From: Hyaloperonospora brassicae
Taxonomy: Eukaryota > Oomycota > Peronosporomycetes > Peronosporales > Peronosporaceae
Direction: 5' to 3'
DNA: 64,000 nt
Assembly (NCBI GenBank): GCA_947650285.1
Contig: CANTFL010000136.1
Location: 1-64,000, forward strand
Shown: positions 1 through 9,796 of the stretch, in pieces
Layout: the number at the start of each line of letters is the position of its first letter
Position numbering within the stretch: position 1 is the stretch's first letter
The notes under the pieces: generated by a model
What the model saw: the letters and a program-made list of their open reading frames with translations, nothing else
Database searches by the model: none
Told to the model about the DNA's origin: nothing
Translations under genes and position numbers: made by a program

Positions 1-350
1 AAAGTGACAACAAAGAATATTAAGTGAATATTCTTTAAACAATATCACCAAAGTGGTGATATTGTTGAAGGCGACCAAAGGGTCTGCTCATTGGTTGATA
101 TCGTGATGATATCGACCCACCAATCGCCGCAGGACGCGCGCAATAAATGGTGACGAGACGTCACCATACACTCAGGTATATTAGCATAATTAAGTTAGGT
201 TAAACAGAGAGACAGTGGATAAAAGACTTAATTATATTAGTACAACAGTTTTACTTTTCCCTTATCTACGCTTCCTCGTTTGCCTCGTGTACGTCTGTCG
301 GGGCACCCTAACCCTTGCGTTAAGTTCACGCAAGGGTGTGCCCCGTTACA
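1..350 (+). repeat. 5' LTR of A1, left-truncated by the window
   Basis: Matches 7596-7943 almost base for base. It ends in CCCCGTTACA, the inverse of the TGTAACGGGG that opens the 3' LTR. About 40 bp of the LTR start lie outside the window. It contains the block CAATCGCCGC-AGGACGCGCGCAAT (121-144) found in all six family A LTRs here. An ORF opening at 215 inside the LTR runs into gag, but the gag start is more likely the ATG at 395, beyond the primer site. Confidence 0.92.
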
Positions 351-352
351 CC

Positions 353-370
353 TGGTATCACTTTGGAGTC
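353..370 (+). other. Primer-binding site of A1
   Basis: TGGTATCACTTTGGAG begins two bases after the LTR. TGG pairs with the CCA end of a tRNA, and TGGTA(T/G)CA is the common start of initiator-Met-type primer sites. A2 has TGGTAGCAC at the same place, and family B has TGGTACCAC or TGGTAGCAC, so both families probably use the same or a related tRNA primer. The tRNA identity is inferred. Confidence 0.7.
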
Positions 371-394
371 CTTCCAAGGACCACAACATCCAAC

Positions 395-1549
395 ATGAAC
401 ATGTTGGATGACGAAGAATCCTTTTACGCCACGCGTAAAGGGTTTACCCATTTGAGTGACATCGAATGGAGTGCGGTAGAACGAATGAGTTCTACCGTAG
501 GCGAGTTCGCCATTAGCGCCATGTTGAAGTCTCTAGACAGAGACCAACAACATGCCGCTATAGCCAAGTTCATCCAAAGTGAACTTGTCGCCGAAAGGGA
601 TAAAGTAGCCTTGCTTCACCAGCAAGGCTCTCAACAGGCCGAGCAGTTGAGAGAACTCGGTGCTCAACAGACAGAGCTGTTGAGACAGCAGCAATTCCAT
701 GCTGCTGTGGGCGGGACGGCACATGCGCGTCGTCCCGAGGTCATGAAGGTTGGCATCTCCAAGTACAGTGGAGTCCCGAAGGACTCCCTGTTACTATGGT
801 TTGTCGAACTCGACAGAGCCCTAAGGGCTCGTCGCGTCGAAGATGAGCAAATGAAATTCACATTTGCTCAGACCCACTTGGCAGGGCGTGCCAAAACTTG
901 GGCCCTGGGGATCGATAGTAGCGTCCCAAATGTGTTTAGGTCGCTAGATGACTTCAAGTCCCGGCTCAGACAAACGTTTGAGCCGCCACGGGCTGAGTCC
1001 AGGGCTCGTTCTGAGATACTGAAACTCAAGCAGGGTAAGCGTGATGTGCACGCTTACGCACAACATATACGACTCCTAGCGAGTAGTATAACTGCTAACC
1101 CGGTAAATTAACACACGTTGATTACGGTGTTCATGCAAGGGATCGCAGAAGGGCCCGTCAGGAGCCACCTGTTCCGCCTTGAGCTGAATACGCTGGAAGA
1201 AGCGATATCAGCCGCAGAACAGGAAGAATTTAGCATGAGACAGGCTCATGCTAGCTCAAACTCTTACCGTCCACCAAGACAATTAGATACTGGGGATCCA
1301 GAACCAATGGACCTCTGCTATGTTGAGAGCGAGAGACCTCGCTCTTCAAACAACAAGCGATTGCAGAGGTGCAATCGCTGTCAGAAGTTAGGGCACTTCG
1401 CATATGAGTGTAGTGCTCCACGCCCAGCACCAAACAGTACTGAGCGAAATGGACTTCCATTCGCCAAGAAGGGCAATGGGCGTGGGTCCAGCGCTGTTGC
1501 GGCTTCACAATAGCGAAACGGACCATCAAAAAATGGTCGGGGTCAGTAG
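395..1549 (+). pseudogene. gag: gag of A1, two premature stops
   Basis: Structural capsid-nucleocapsid polyprotein. The start is the ATG at 395, giving MNMLDDEESF, matched by the A2 start at 52252. The middle is a retrotransposon gag (capsid) domain around AKTWALG and RLRQTFEPPRAE. The nucleocapsid zinc knuckle CNRCQKLGHFAYEC (CX2CX4HX4C) is at 1370-1411. In-frame TAA at 1109-1111 replaces a Glu codon seen in A2, and TAG at 1511-1513 replaces a Lys codon. The natural stop is TAG at 1547-1549, inside the frameshift hairpin. The frame is otherwise unbroken, about 384 codons. Confidence 0.9.
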
Positions 1550-1570
1550 GGGCGGAGCGCCCTACTGATC
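1528..1570 (+). promoter_or_regulatory. Predicted -1 frameshift signal, gag to pol, A1
   Basis: Slippery heptamer A-AAA-AAT at 1528-1534 is in register with gag codons TCA AAA AAT. A 6-nt spacer follows, then a hairpin with arms 1541-1551 and 1560-1570 (11 pairs including one G-U, 8-nt loop). The gag stop TAG at 1547-1549 lies in the stem. The protease frame is -1 relative to gag, as the model requires. A2 keeps the hairpin but reads CAAAAAT. Family B has an independent equivalent. Confidence 0.72.
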
Positions 1571-2820
1571 CAGCAACCTCAAGAGAATTTGCAAATCTCT
1601 TGACGAAAGTTGCTCCAGATACACAATCATTGTGTGTCTCTGCACCTGGTGATGACGTTTCGCTCATCACCTTGAAGTTGGAAGCGACAAACAATTTGTC
1701 GCTTCGTGCCCTAGTAGACTGTGGGGCGTCGAACAACTTTGTTCGTCGCCAGTCACTAGAGGGTCGTAGGCTCAAGTTCGTTGAGAGCGACATTCCCCTC
1801 ACGAGGATGACGGTGCGCCTTGCAACAGGCGCATCGATTACCGTTGAGAAACGTGTAGTAGAAATCCACTACACGTTCGAGGGCGACCATTAAGATGATG
1901 ACTTCATCGTACTAGATCTGGATGACACATTTGATGTCATCTTGGGATTACCTTGGCTCAGAAAATACGAGCCAAGGGTGAGCTGGCAGCATCGGTCCGT
2001 GAAGATGCCTGCCGCTTGTTCATCAGATGGCCATATGATGAACATCCCGGAGCGTCCACAAGCGTGTGGATGTTCTGCGAGTGAGTGCTATGGCCTCACT
2101 TGCGGTACGGTCGTTAGCACGACTGCACAAGATCACAATGTAGTTGATCACTACACTTTTGAGCAAGCTCCCGGCGGCTGTACAGGAGTACAGGCTGCGC
2201 CGAAGGTCCACCACTCGAAGAAGTCGAGTGGACCGGGACATGGATGCATGCCTAGCGGGCAGCATCGTAGAAGAAATAGTAAACCGGTTGCCTAAAAGCG
2301 GCAACACGGATATCCTAGGTCGACTGGATAGTCGACCGTAGAGGATCGGTCCCTGACTGTGGTTGCACAGCCACAGTCAGAAGACGTCGAGGGAATAAGT
2401 CCCCACGTACTTGAGTAAGGGATTCCTCAAGAGTCACTTGCTGAAGGATTAGGCCCTCTGAAACCTGTGGAACGAAGTTCCCAGGAAGTAGCCGAGACGT
2501 TGAACGTCTTGGTTAATGACGGATTAAGAGTAGGCGCTTATACGCTTGATCTGATTGTGCCTCCGAAGTTAACTTCGGAGATAACTCAGTTGCCAACGCT
2601 AGAACCGAAACAGTTCTTGCGTGATCTGCGCAGTGGCAAAGTCAAGCAGATCTGCATACTCAGTGCAGAGGATGAGGATGTGGCCGATATTTGGTCGGCG
2701 ACAGTATTTGCTGAGAACGAACGGGTTCTCAGAAGCTCATCGATGGACGAAAGTGTCCTCGATGAGAAGACTCGGATTGAGCGATACACGTCTTAATCCT
2801 GGGAGTCACTTCAGGCAAAT
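1552..2820 (+). pseudogene. pol: pol N-terminus of A1: aspartic protease and linker
   Basis: Retropepsin-like protease that would mature Gag-Pol. The active-site motif is LVDCGASNNFV at about 1711-1743 (D-C-G-A form of D-S/T-G-A), followed by the flap and the conserved DVILGLPWL-type block near 1930-1955. A Pro/Ser/acidic linker leads to RT. Stops interrupt at 1891-1893 (TAA where A2 has Tyr), 2293-2295 and 2794-2796, all in the -1 frame relative to gag. The catalytic Asp is intact here but is His in A2. Cys- and His-containing sequence near 2060-2100 (ACGCSASECYG) is not a family feature I know. Confidence 0.85.
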
Positions 2821-2823
2821 CCT

Positions 2824-4250
2824 TTGTATAAGGATTTGATCGAATTCTGGGATGTGTTCCCTGAATACGTACCTTACGAGTTGCCTAAGGACAAAGGCAC
2901 TCGACACGAGATCAAGCTCAAACCGGTCTCGAAGTACTGTGTCATGAAGCAGTGGTTACTGCCTCGTGAACAAGTACTAGCGATCGACAAGTTCTTTGCC
3001 GATCGCTTAACAGCGGGCCATGTGAGGGAATCAACATCCCCTCACAGCTCTCCGACCTTCTGTGTGCGAAAGGTCACAGGAGGATGGCGGATAGTGCACG
3101 CGTTCAACAAGTTGAATGCTGCAACGGTACCGGCTCAGATGCCGATACCGAGGAAGGACGTAATCATAGATGGTATGTCAAAGAGTACCATCTTTTTCGT
3201 CCATGGATCTGATGGATGGATTCTATCAGATCCTCATACGTGAACGGGACATCCCGTACACGGCAGTGAGCACCCCCAGCGGTATGTTGTGGGAGTGGCT
3301 AGTGATGCCACAGGGGGTGAGTAATGCCCCTGCTACTTTCAACAGATGTGTTACAAATCTGTTGAGACCGGTGCGAGACTTCGCACCGAGTTACTTCGAC
3401 GATGTGTTCGTCCATAGCCGGTCTATGGACGGAAAGACGGACGTTGAAGTTCATAGAACTCACGTTCGTCAAGTCCTTCAACTTATGCGCAAGCCTAAGT
3501 TTTACGCAAACCTCAAGAAGTGTATATTAGCGGCTAGCGAAATACCACTTCTTGGGTGCATCGTGGGTACACACGGTGTACGCCCTGATCCCGGAAAGAT
3601 CAAGGCGATCACCGACTGGCCAGTGCCAGTCGATGTCAAGGTGCTAAGGAAGTTTCTTGGACTAGTGGCGTTCTTGCACAAGTACTCTCGCAACTACACC
3701 GAGATGGCGGTACATCTTTCTTGGTTACTCAAGAAAAATGTCAAGTGGTCATTGAACGCTGAGTGCTAGCGTTCCTTTGAAGGTATCAAGCGGAGCTTGA
3801 TGCAGTCGCCGATCTTGGCGATTGAAGATCAGGACAGACCATTTCATGTGGTCTGTGACGCCAGCGAATTTGCAATCGGCTGTTCGTTAATCCGATTTGA
3901 TGCAGATGGCGCGGAGCGCGTCATCTATTATCAGTCGCGTCAGCCGCAGGCAGCTGAGCGCAATTAACCAGTTCATGGCAAGGAAATCCTTGCCATGCAG
4001 TACGCACTGGCTAAGTTTCGCGTCTATCTCCTCGGAGATAGACCGTTTGTTGTCTATACGTACCATGCGTCACTACGCACCGCCGTAAACAGCCCACACC
4101 TCTCTCAACGAATATCGGGGTGGATGTCATTCTTTGCGGAGTACAACTTTTCCGTCGAGTATAAACCAGGACTACTGAATGTCGTCTTTGACGCCCTATT
4201 GCGACGACCCGATTTCGATTCAGGCGCGCAATCCAACAGTGGGAACAAGC
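2824..4250 (+). pseudogene. pol: pol of A1: reverse transcriptase and RNase H
   Basis: RT palm and fingers are recognisable: PTFCVRKVTGGWRIVHAFNKLN (about 3055-3120), LWEWLVMPQGVSNAPATFNR (about 3287-3346) and the catalytic box SYFDDVFV (YxDD) at about 3390-3413. A one-base insertion in the T-run near 3195 shifts the frame, compared with A2. TAG at 3767-3769 replaces Gln. RNase H follows with HVVCDASEFAIG and GKEILAMQYALAKFR. The next catalytic Asp lies in a block reading YTYHASLRTA where relatives have YTDHASLRTA. Another stop (TAA, 3965-3967) lies between these blocks. Confidence 0.88.
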
Positions 4251-5831
4251 TCAATGTTGCTGCACTTACGGTCAGTTTCCCGTCGTCAACATTACTTGAT
4301 GACTTGAGAAAGGCATACGCAGAGGACAAGAATCCTATGCGCTTGATGGATCGTCTGGCAAATCCATCTCGTAAAGCTTTGAAAGATTTACCGGCTTTTT
4401 ACCAACCCTCTTCGGTCGGTACACAACTCGCAACATGTTGCTGTACTATACGGCCGTTGCCGACGACACGTCTCATGTCGCCGTCCTTACTCATAATAAT
4501 TTGTACTTGCGCATCTTGTATGAGTGTCACGATGCCTCAACAGGCGGGTATCGTGGAAGGGAAACGACTTACCGCAAGGTAAGTCGCAACGTTTACTGGC
4601 CACGCCAGTATCCGTTGTACCGCAAGTATATTATAGATTGCGAGGGTTGTTAGCGGGTGAAGCCTAGTCCTTCATCCCGTGCACCCTTACGGCCTCTACC
4701 GGTCCCGGCAGAGTGCTGGCAGTCCGTTTCAAAGGACTTCGTCTTTGGGTTTCCCGAAGACGCTCACAAGAATAATGGTACTCTTGTGTTTGTTGACCGG
4801 TTCAGCTAGATGGTGAATCTTTCTGCAGTGCCCGAGTCCATCACGGCACCCGGTTGTGCTCGTGTCTTTCTCGACACGATCTTCCGACTCCACGGGTTGC
4901 CCCGTGAACTCGTATCCGACCGTGACCCTCGGTTCACGGCGGAATTTTCGGCAATCCGTGTTCCGTTCTCTCGGAACACGGTGGACGATGTCCACTTCTG
5001 ACCATCCGGAAACAGATGGTCAGACGGAACGTGCAAATCGTGTCCTCGAAGAGATCCTTCGATGATATGTCCACTCGTTTCCGAGTTGGAGCGAATTCCT
5101 ACCCATGGTGAAATTCGCCATCAATAATTCGGTCTATGCTTCCACCCAGCACACACCGTTTTACGTGAATGTCTTACGCCATCCACTTGTGCCCGCCCTT
5201 CTAGAGTGTGACTCTTGGATAAGGAGGAGGGACTCGCTCGAGCAAAAACCGTTCTGGCTCTTACTCATCACGTGTCGACGCTAACGTTGTCACGTATGAT
5301 GCCGATGTCGACAATGTTGACATCGATGAAGAAGATCACCTCAATAATAGCGACAACGCTATTATTGACTCGAATGATGATGACGATGCTGGTATATTCA
5401 GCATCGTCAACGATTATTCCAGCGAGGAAAATGACAACCTCGCTGAAGAAGAGAAGAACCTCTTAGCAGTGCGCACGAAGCGCACTGAAAGACAAAACAA
5501 CGAGTCAGCAGAGAACTTTCTGCTGACTCGAGATGCGGTAGTCCGTTTCGTTCAGGACTCCATCGCAAATGCGGTGGACCGCCAGAAACGGAACGCAGAC
5601 AAGAATGGAAGAGCAAATGTTCTTTCATTTAATTTTAATGACCTAGTACTACTGTCTACGGTAAACTTACCTGGACATGCAGTCACTAGTGTCGGCAGTA
5701 GTAAACTACTGCCGAAATACGTTGGGCCATTTCGAGTGTTGCATCGCAAGGGCAATGCATACACTATCGAATTGCCACGTAGGATGCGTGCGCATCTTAC
5801 GTTTTACGTGGGGCGACTCAGACCGTACTGA
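4251..5831 (+). pseudogene. pol: pol of A1: integrase and GPY/F module
   Basis: The integrase zinc-binding region spans about 4490-4653 (ILYECHDASTGGYRG to DCEGC) and ends at a TAG, 4651-4653, shared with A2. The catalytic core shows KDFVFGFPEDAHKNNG, then SDRDPRFTAEF, then DGQTERANRVLEEILR, so the three acidic residues of the DDE set are visible, but in broken frames. An acidic Asp/Glu-rich stretch (about 5290-5460) precedes the GPY/F-type module: KYVGPFRVLHRKGNAYTIEL, ending FYVGRLRPY at 5831. That module normally helps integrase multimerise and bind DNA. Several frameshifts and stops make it non-functional. Confidence 0.87.
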
Positions 5832-5948
5832 CGGTACGAGCCTTCTTCTTTCGATGAAGATAGCTCCCACGTTCAAGAACATCCATCAAGTTCTTGCGTT
5901 CGCGCTCCAGAAGATACGTCTGGTCGCGCAGATAAGATACCTCGGAGC

Positions 5949-7421
5949 TCAACCGAGATATCTCCCCGCGAGCTGTCGCCAGCTCGCCGGAAAGGAGCGG
6001 ACATCCCGCTCGACCTGAAGCTGCGCTGTGGTGTAATCGGCGCGGTCTCTCGCCCGATCAGCCTCGCGATCCTTGCGGTTCTTCCGCACGGTATCGGTCA
6101 AAGCGTAGCGCCGGTCGCGCTCGTGCTTCAGGTCATCGCGCAATTCATCGATTGCGCGATCCGTCTCGTAAGGGTCGAGATGGTGAGCAGAATCATCTGG
6201 AGGAGGTCTTTACTCCTCCACCACATCCTTTGGTGGATTCTCACGGTGGTCAACGCTTTCTACTGGAGCGTATCTTGAATCACCGTGATGATTCAGGATC
6301 AAGGACGAGCTACCTCGTCCAGTGGCGGGGTTATCCACCCTCTTGGAACAGCTGGGAGCCCCGCTCTCAGCTGTTGGTGGACGTTGAAGGTCTCGTCCAC
6401 CATTATGACGAGACTCATCCGATTGGTCCGAGGGACCATCGGTAAACACGCGCTTTCGGCGCCTGTAGACGGATTGCAAGTTTGAAGTCGCGTCACGCAT
6501 CTCAGCCGAGATGTGTGCCCTTCCCCAGGGCGAACTTAGGGAATAAACATCCCTCTGCGCACGTTGCGAGTTGTCAACACAACTCGCACAAGGGCCTCCC
6601 CAAGTGAGGCATGGAATGCCGACCTCACTTGAGAAACAGTGCAACCTGTACCTGGCACCGGTTGGCGTTCGCTTTTCGAACCTGAGGCGTGTCGCCTCAA
6701 GCTTCTTGAGCCACCCTTCTCGTCCAAAATTCTTTACGTTTTGGACGAACGCGTTCCACGCAGCCAAAAGCGAGGCCTTGTCACGCTTTTGGTTGCTGTT
6801 GTACCATCGATGTCTAAGAAAGACATCGAGATAAAAATCTTCTTCAGCGCGAAAGTTGCTCGCGCTGGGAGTCAAGCCGTGAAGCTCAGTCGAATCGAAT
6901 AAGAATATTCGATGGTGTTGGCTTGTCTCGTGAGACAAGCCATTGATGAGCCGTTCAGGCAAACGCCACGGCTTCAGCCCATCACGCTTCACAGTGGTAC
7001 CCTTATCGGTACCACGGTTGTCAGTATGACGATGGCTTGCACCATCGTCAAGTCGCTCGTGCGAAGGAGCACGAGCTGATCTCGGTGATGAGCAAACATA
7101 CTCATCATCAGATTTTTCATCACTGCCGAACATACTGTGTTGCAACTCACGAGTCCGCTCGTTCGGCAGTGGTCTTGGCGAATACTGAGGCGTCGCCGGA
7201 GATCAAGACGCCTCTGCAGCATTGCCCGAGTCAGATACGTCTGACTCACCAGAATAGATGACCTCAATGTCGGGGTCATCATGCGCACGCGGTGCTGTAC
7301 CGCGTGCACCTGCAGCACCTGTTGCTTCAGGCGAAGAACGAGCAGCAGACGACGAATCGTCTGCCGCAGAAGCTGTCACAGGCACAGACTCTGTGTGCCT
7401 TGAGTCACCCCGCATAGACAT
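5949..7421 (-). pseudogene. Antisense ORF of family A, copy A1
   Basis: Opposite to pol and filling the space between GPY/F and the 3' LTR. One frame runs 7421 to 5949 (about 491 codons), broken only by TGA at 7203-7205 and TAA at 6210-6212; the middle piece alone is 311 residues. Parts in order: Ala/Ser/acidic N-terminus, MFGSDEKSDDEY with a basic Ser/Arg-rich stretch, a conserved block LFDSTELHGLTPSA to EDFYLDVFLRHRWY, a Trp/Cys region, then a charged coiled-coil-like tail (RDDLKHERDRRYALTDT). It overlaps the chromodomain on the other strand. A2 (57657-59504) and A3 (45612-46873) encode relatives. Function unknown. I see no nucleic-acid enzyme motif and no signal peptide. Confidence 0.7.
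6152..6445 (+). pseudogene. Chromodomain at the pol C-terminus of A1
   Basis: The reading frame carries RFLLERILNHRDDSG, then SYLVQWRGYPPSWNSWEP, then VHHYDETHP: the chromodomain pattern with aromatic cage positions (F, W, W/Y). In chromoviruses this domain steers integration to marked chromatin. It is in a different frame from the GPY/F ORF that ends at 5831, so the sense frame is broken in the roughly 320 nt between them. That gap is open only on the antisense strand. Confidence 0.88.
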
Positions 7422-7540
7422 GTTAACTATGCGAGGTCAGGTTGAGTTATGAACGGAACTGACCCAACAAGTGCTCCCTGTCCCAATGGCAACCAACGGG
7501 TGGCCGCCATATTTTCGATAGTCACACGGTGACTATCAGT

Positions 7541-7553
7541 TAAGGCGGGGTGA
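7541..7553 (+). other. Polypurine tract of A1
   Basis: TAAGGCGGGGTGA directly precedes the TGTAACG start of the 3' LTR. This is the expected site for priming plus-strand DNA. It is less pure than the family B tract. Confidence 0.65.
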
Positions 7554-7943
7554 TGTAACGGGGCAGCCCGTTACATGGAATTGTCACTTTAAAAGAAAGT
7601 GACAATAAAGAATATTAAGTGAATATTCTTTGAATAATATCACCAAAGTGGTGATATTGGTGAAGCGACCAAAGGATCTGCTCATTGGTTGATATCTTGA
7701 TGATATCAACCCACCAATCGCCGCAGGACGCGCGCAATGAGTGGTGACGAGACGTCACCATACACTCAGGTATATTAGCATAATTAAGTCAGGTTAAACA
7801 GAGAGACAGTGGATAAAAGACTTAATTATATTAGTACAACAGTTTTACTTTTCCCTTATCTACGCTTCCTCGTTTGCCTCGTGTACGTCTGTCGGGGCAC
7901 CCTAACCCTTGCTTTAAGTTCACGCAAGCGTGTGCCCCGTTAC
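7554..7943 (+). repeat. 3' LTR of A1
   Basis: Starts TGTAACGGG-GCAG-CCCGTTACA, a self-complementary hairpin, and ends CCCCGTTAC. It is about 390 bp and closely matches 1-350 over the shared part. The final base is C where the 5' LTR has A, so the end is certain to within one base. The ORF opening at 7831-8091 on the minus strand is an LTR by-product. Confidence 0.9.
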
Positions 7944-8555
7944 CAAACGCCGTGAAGAATGCTAGGTTGCAAAGGTGCAGTAGTGTATCTGTTCTTTGAA
8001 TATTTATGGGAACAAGCGCCCTGGGGTGGATGATATGCACTAGACTGGCGAAAATGTGTACAACGAGGAGTTGCCAATTTAACGAAGCCACTGCTTTAAC
8101 CGCAGCTGTCCACTAATATCTAAAGGTTCTCGGCGCATGTGAATTCTTATTACTGATTCACTTATCCATTAAATGAATTGTCCAGCCTCGAGCGCGTATG
8201 GATACTGATAGCTCGAGTTTTGGTAGACGAAGGCACCGCGGAACGCACTCAGTGTAATGCAACAACAACATTTGGCGGGGTCCGGATCACGCGTGTCGAG
8301 GCTATTGCAATAAGGATTCAAATGAGGTTTACCGAGATCAGCTACGTGCTCATACCTTGTCTTAATACCTCAAACGTATCTAGTCCATGTAAACACTCAA
8401 TAAACGATTGTTCAACTCTTCTATAGTAAATGCATGTTTACATGCATGATAATTTAGCTCAAGGACATACGTTTCATCCTCATCATTGATAAGTGCAACA
8501 AACAAGTAGATCCGTGCAGAAATAGGCATGCTTATGATACAGCAAAAAGACTTGA
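7944..8555. other. No gene recognised
   Basis: Unique-looking sequence after the A1 LTR. The longest frames (about 80 codons) show no family motif or composition bias. The first bases (CAAAC) are the presumed target-side flank of A1. Confidence 0.6.
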
Positions 8556-9676
8556 TTGAAAGACATTCAAAACAATAACTTGAAATGTGTCTTTGACCTG
8601 CTCAGGTGCTCGGAGTTGCTGCGGTTGATCTTTGACAATGCAGCAGCGCCAGACAATCGTCAGATGAGCATTTATGATCAGATCTATCCTGCAAGGAACG
8701 AGTGCTCGTGCGCCGACGTGTTTTTTGAGCTCATGGGGGAAGACGACTGTAACCGCGCACAACTTGTGTTGTCTCAGATCGACGCTGTTAATGAGACGGA
8801 TGGTCATTGACGAGGCGTCTGGTAGTTTTTCTTTGGGGCCGGCTGTTAATCCACTTGCTACTGCCGATGGGTTTGTGTTTAGTCGGATGCGGTGTAGGGG
8901 ACCACTGCTGCGCGGTAAGAGACGGAAAAGTCCATGATGAACGAGCATTTCTGCCTGAAAATTGACTCGCACATGATTTTTGTGCTCGATTGGGACGAGA
9001 TGATCATCGCGCACTTGGAATCGATCGAGGATCCGAACGACATCATTTCGATCTACCCAAAGTACACTGAACATTTGACGGATCACGGTGTGGATGACCT
9101 GGTACAGCTCATGTACAAGTCGCAGATCGAGACGAGCTACAGATACGCCATGGTGCAGTACGCGGCTCCTGCTTGTATTGACAAGAAGGATACGCCAACG
9201 CCGCAATTGCTGTCGCATCTGGCCGGTAGTTTCAACTTTGGCGATTGAAAATAGGTGAAGGAGGTGTGGAATGACCCGTACACACCTTATCTTGGTCACA
9301 GCAAAGCATATTCATGTGCGACACGGCTCTGGAATGCTATCCATGACTTCTACGCGCCCTCGGAAGGCGTTGCGGTCCACTGGTAAGAGACCCGAAAGGT
9401 GGTGTGGGAGCACTATTGTAGCAAGCGGTACGCAGTGCAGTGCAGAAAAAGCTAAAGCGTCGCGTTCGCGCGATCCTGCACTTGCCTGTCACGAAAGAAG
9501 ACTTTGGTTGCATCGACCTGGAGAAGTTTGGTCTCGGCACGAAGCGAACGCTCGAGCAGTGGGAGGAATTCTCGGGCATCGATCCTCGGGCAAAGTTCGT
9601 TTCGCCCGGGGACTCCCGGTTTGAAAACTGCAAGCAGCTCGAGTACGTGCCGTTATCAGCACATGATCCACAATGA
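8556..9676 (+). pseudogene. GlcNAc-type glycosyltransferase pseudogene
   Basis: Fragments in order match the eukaryotic GlcNAc glycosyltransferase family related to Skp1 GlcNAc-transferase. NAAAPDN...YDQIYPARNECSCADVFFE (about 8635-8735) is the N-terminal conserved area. FCLKIDSHMIFVLDWDE (about 8949-9000) holds the D-x-H metal/nucleotide-sugar site. SIYPKYTEH and LAGSFNFGD follow. DPYTPYLGHSKAY, RLWNAIHDFYAPSEGV and VHW (about 9270-9390) match the C-terminal catalytic area. FGLGTKRTLEQWEEFSGIDP (about 9525-9590) is the tail. At least three frameshifts and a stop separate them. In working relatives the enzyme moves GlcNAc to hydroxyproline or similar acceptors. Family call from remembered motifs. 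Confidence 0.75.
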
Positions 9677-9796
9677 CAGCACTTTTGTATGTGGCCGAGC
9701 AATGGCATCGCTGAGCGATCGACAGTCGGTCACAGCAGCGTCGGAAGTCGACAATCAGTGCCGTGTCCTAAATGATACTAATAATAATCACAATAG

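Larger units (their letters stand above)
1..7943 (+). mobile_element. Ty3/gypsy chromovirus, family A, copy A1 (degenerate)
   Basis: Nearly complete LTR retrotransposon. In order: 5' LTR (left end outside the window), primer site, gag, pol with protease, reverse transcriptase, RNase H, integrase, GPY/F module and chromodomain, an antisense ORF, a purine tract and the 3' LTR. gag keeps one frame with two premature stops. pol has several stops and at least three frameshifts, located by comparison with copy A2 at 50571-60040. The chromodomain places it among chromoviruses. The target duplication cannot be judged because the left flank is missing. Confidence 0.93.

Noticed and set aside
215..394. 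N-terminal extension of gag beginning inside the A1 LTR
   Set aside because: It would start upstream of the primer site, and the A2 gag frame starts at the internal ATG. The extension is LTR sequence read by chance.
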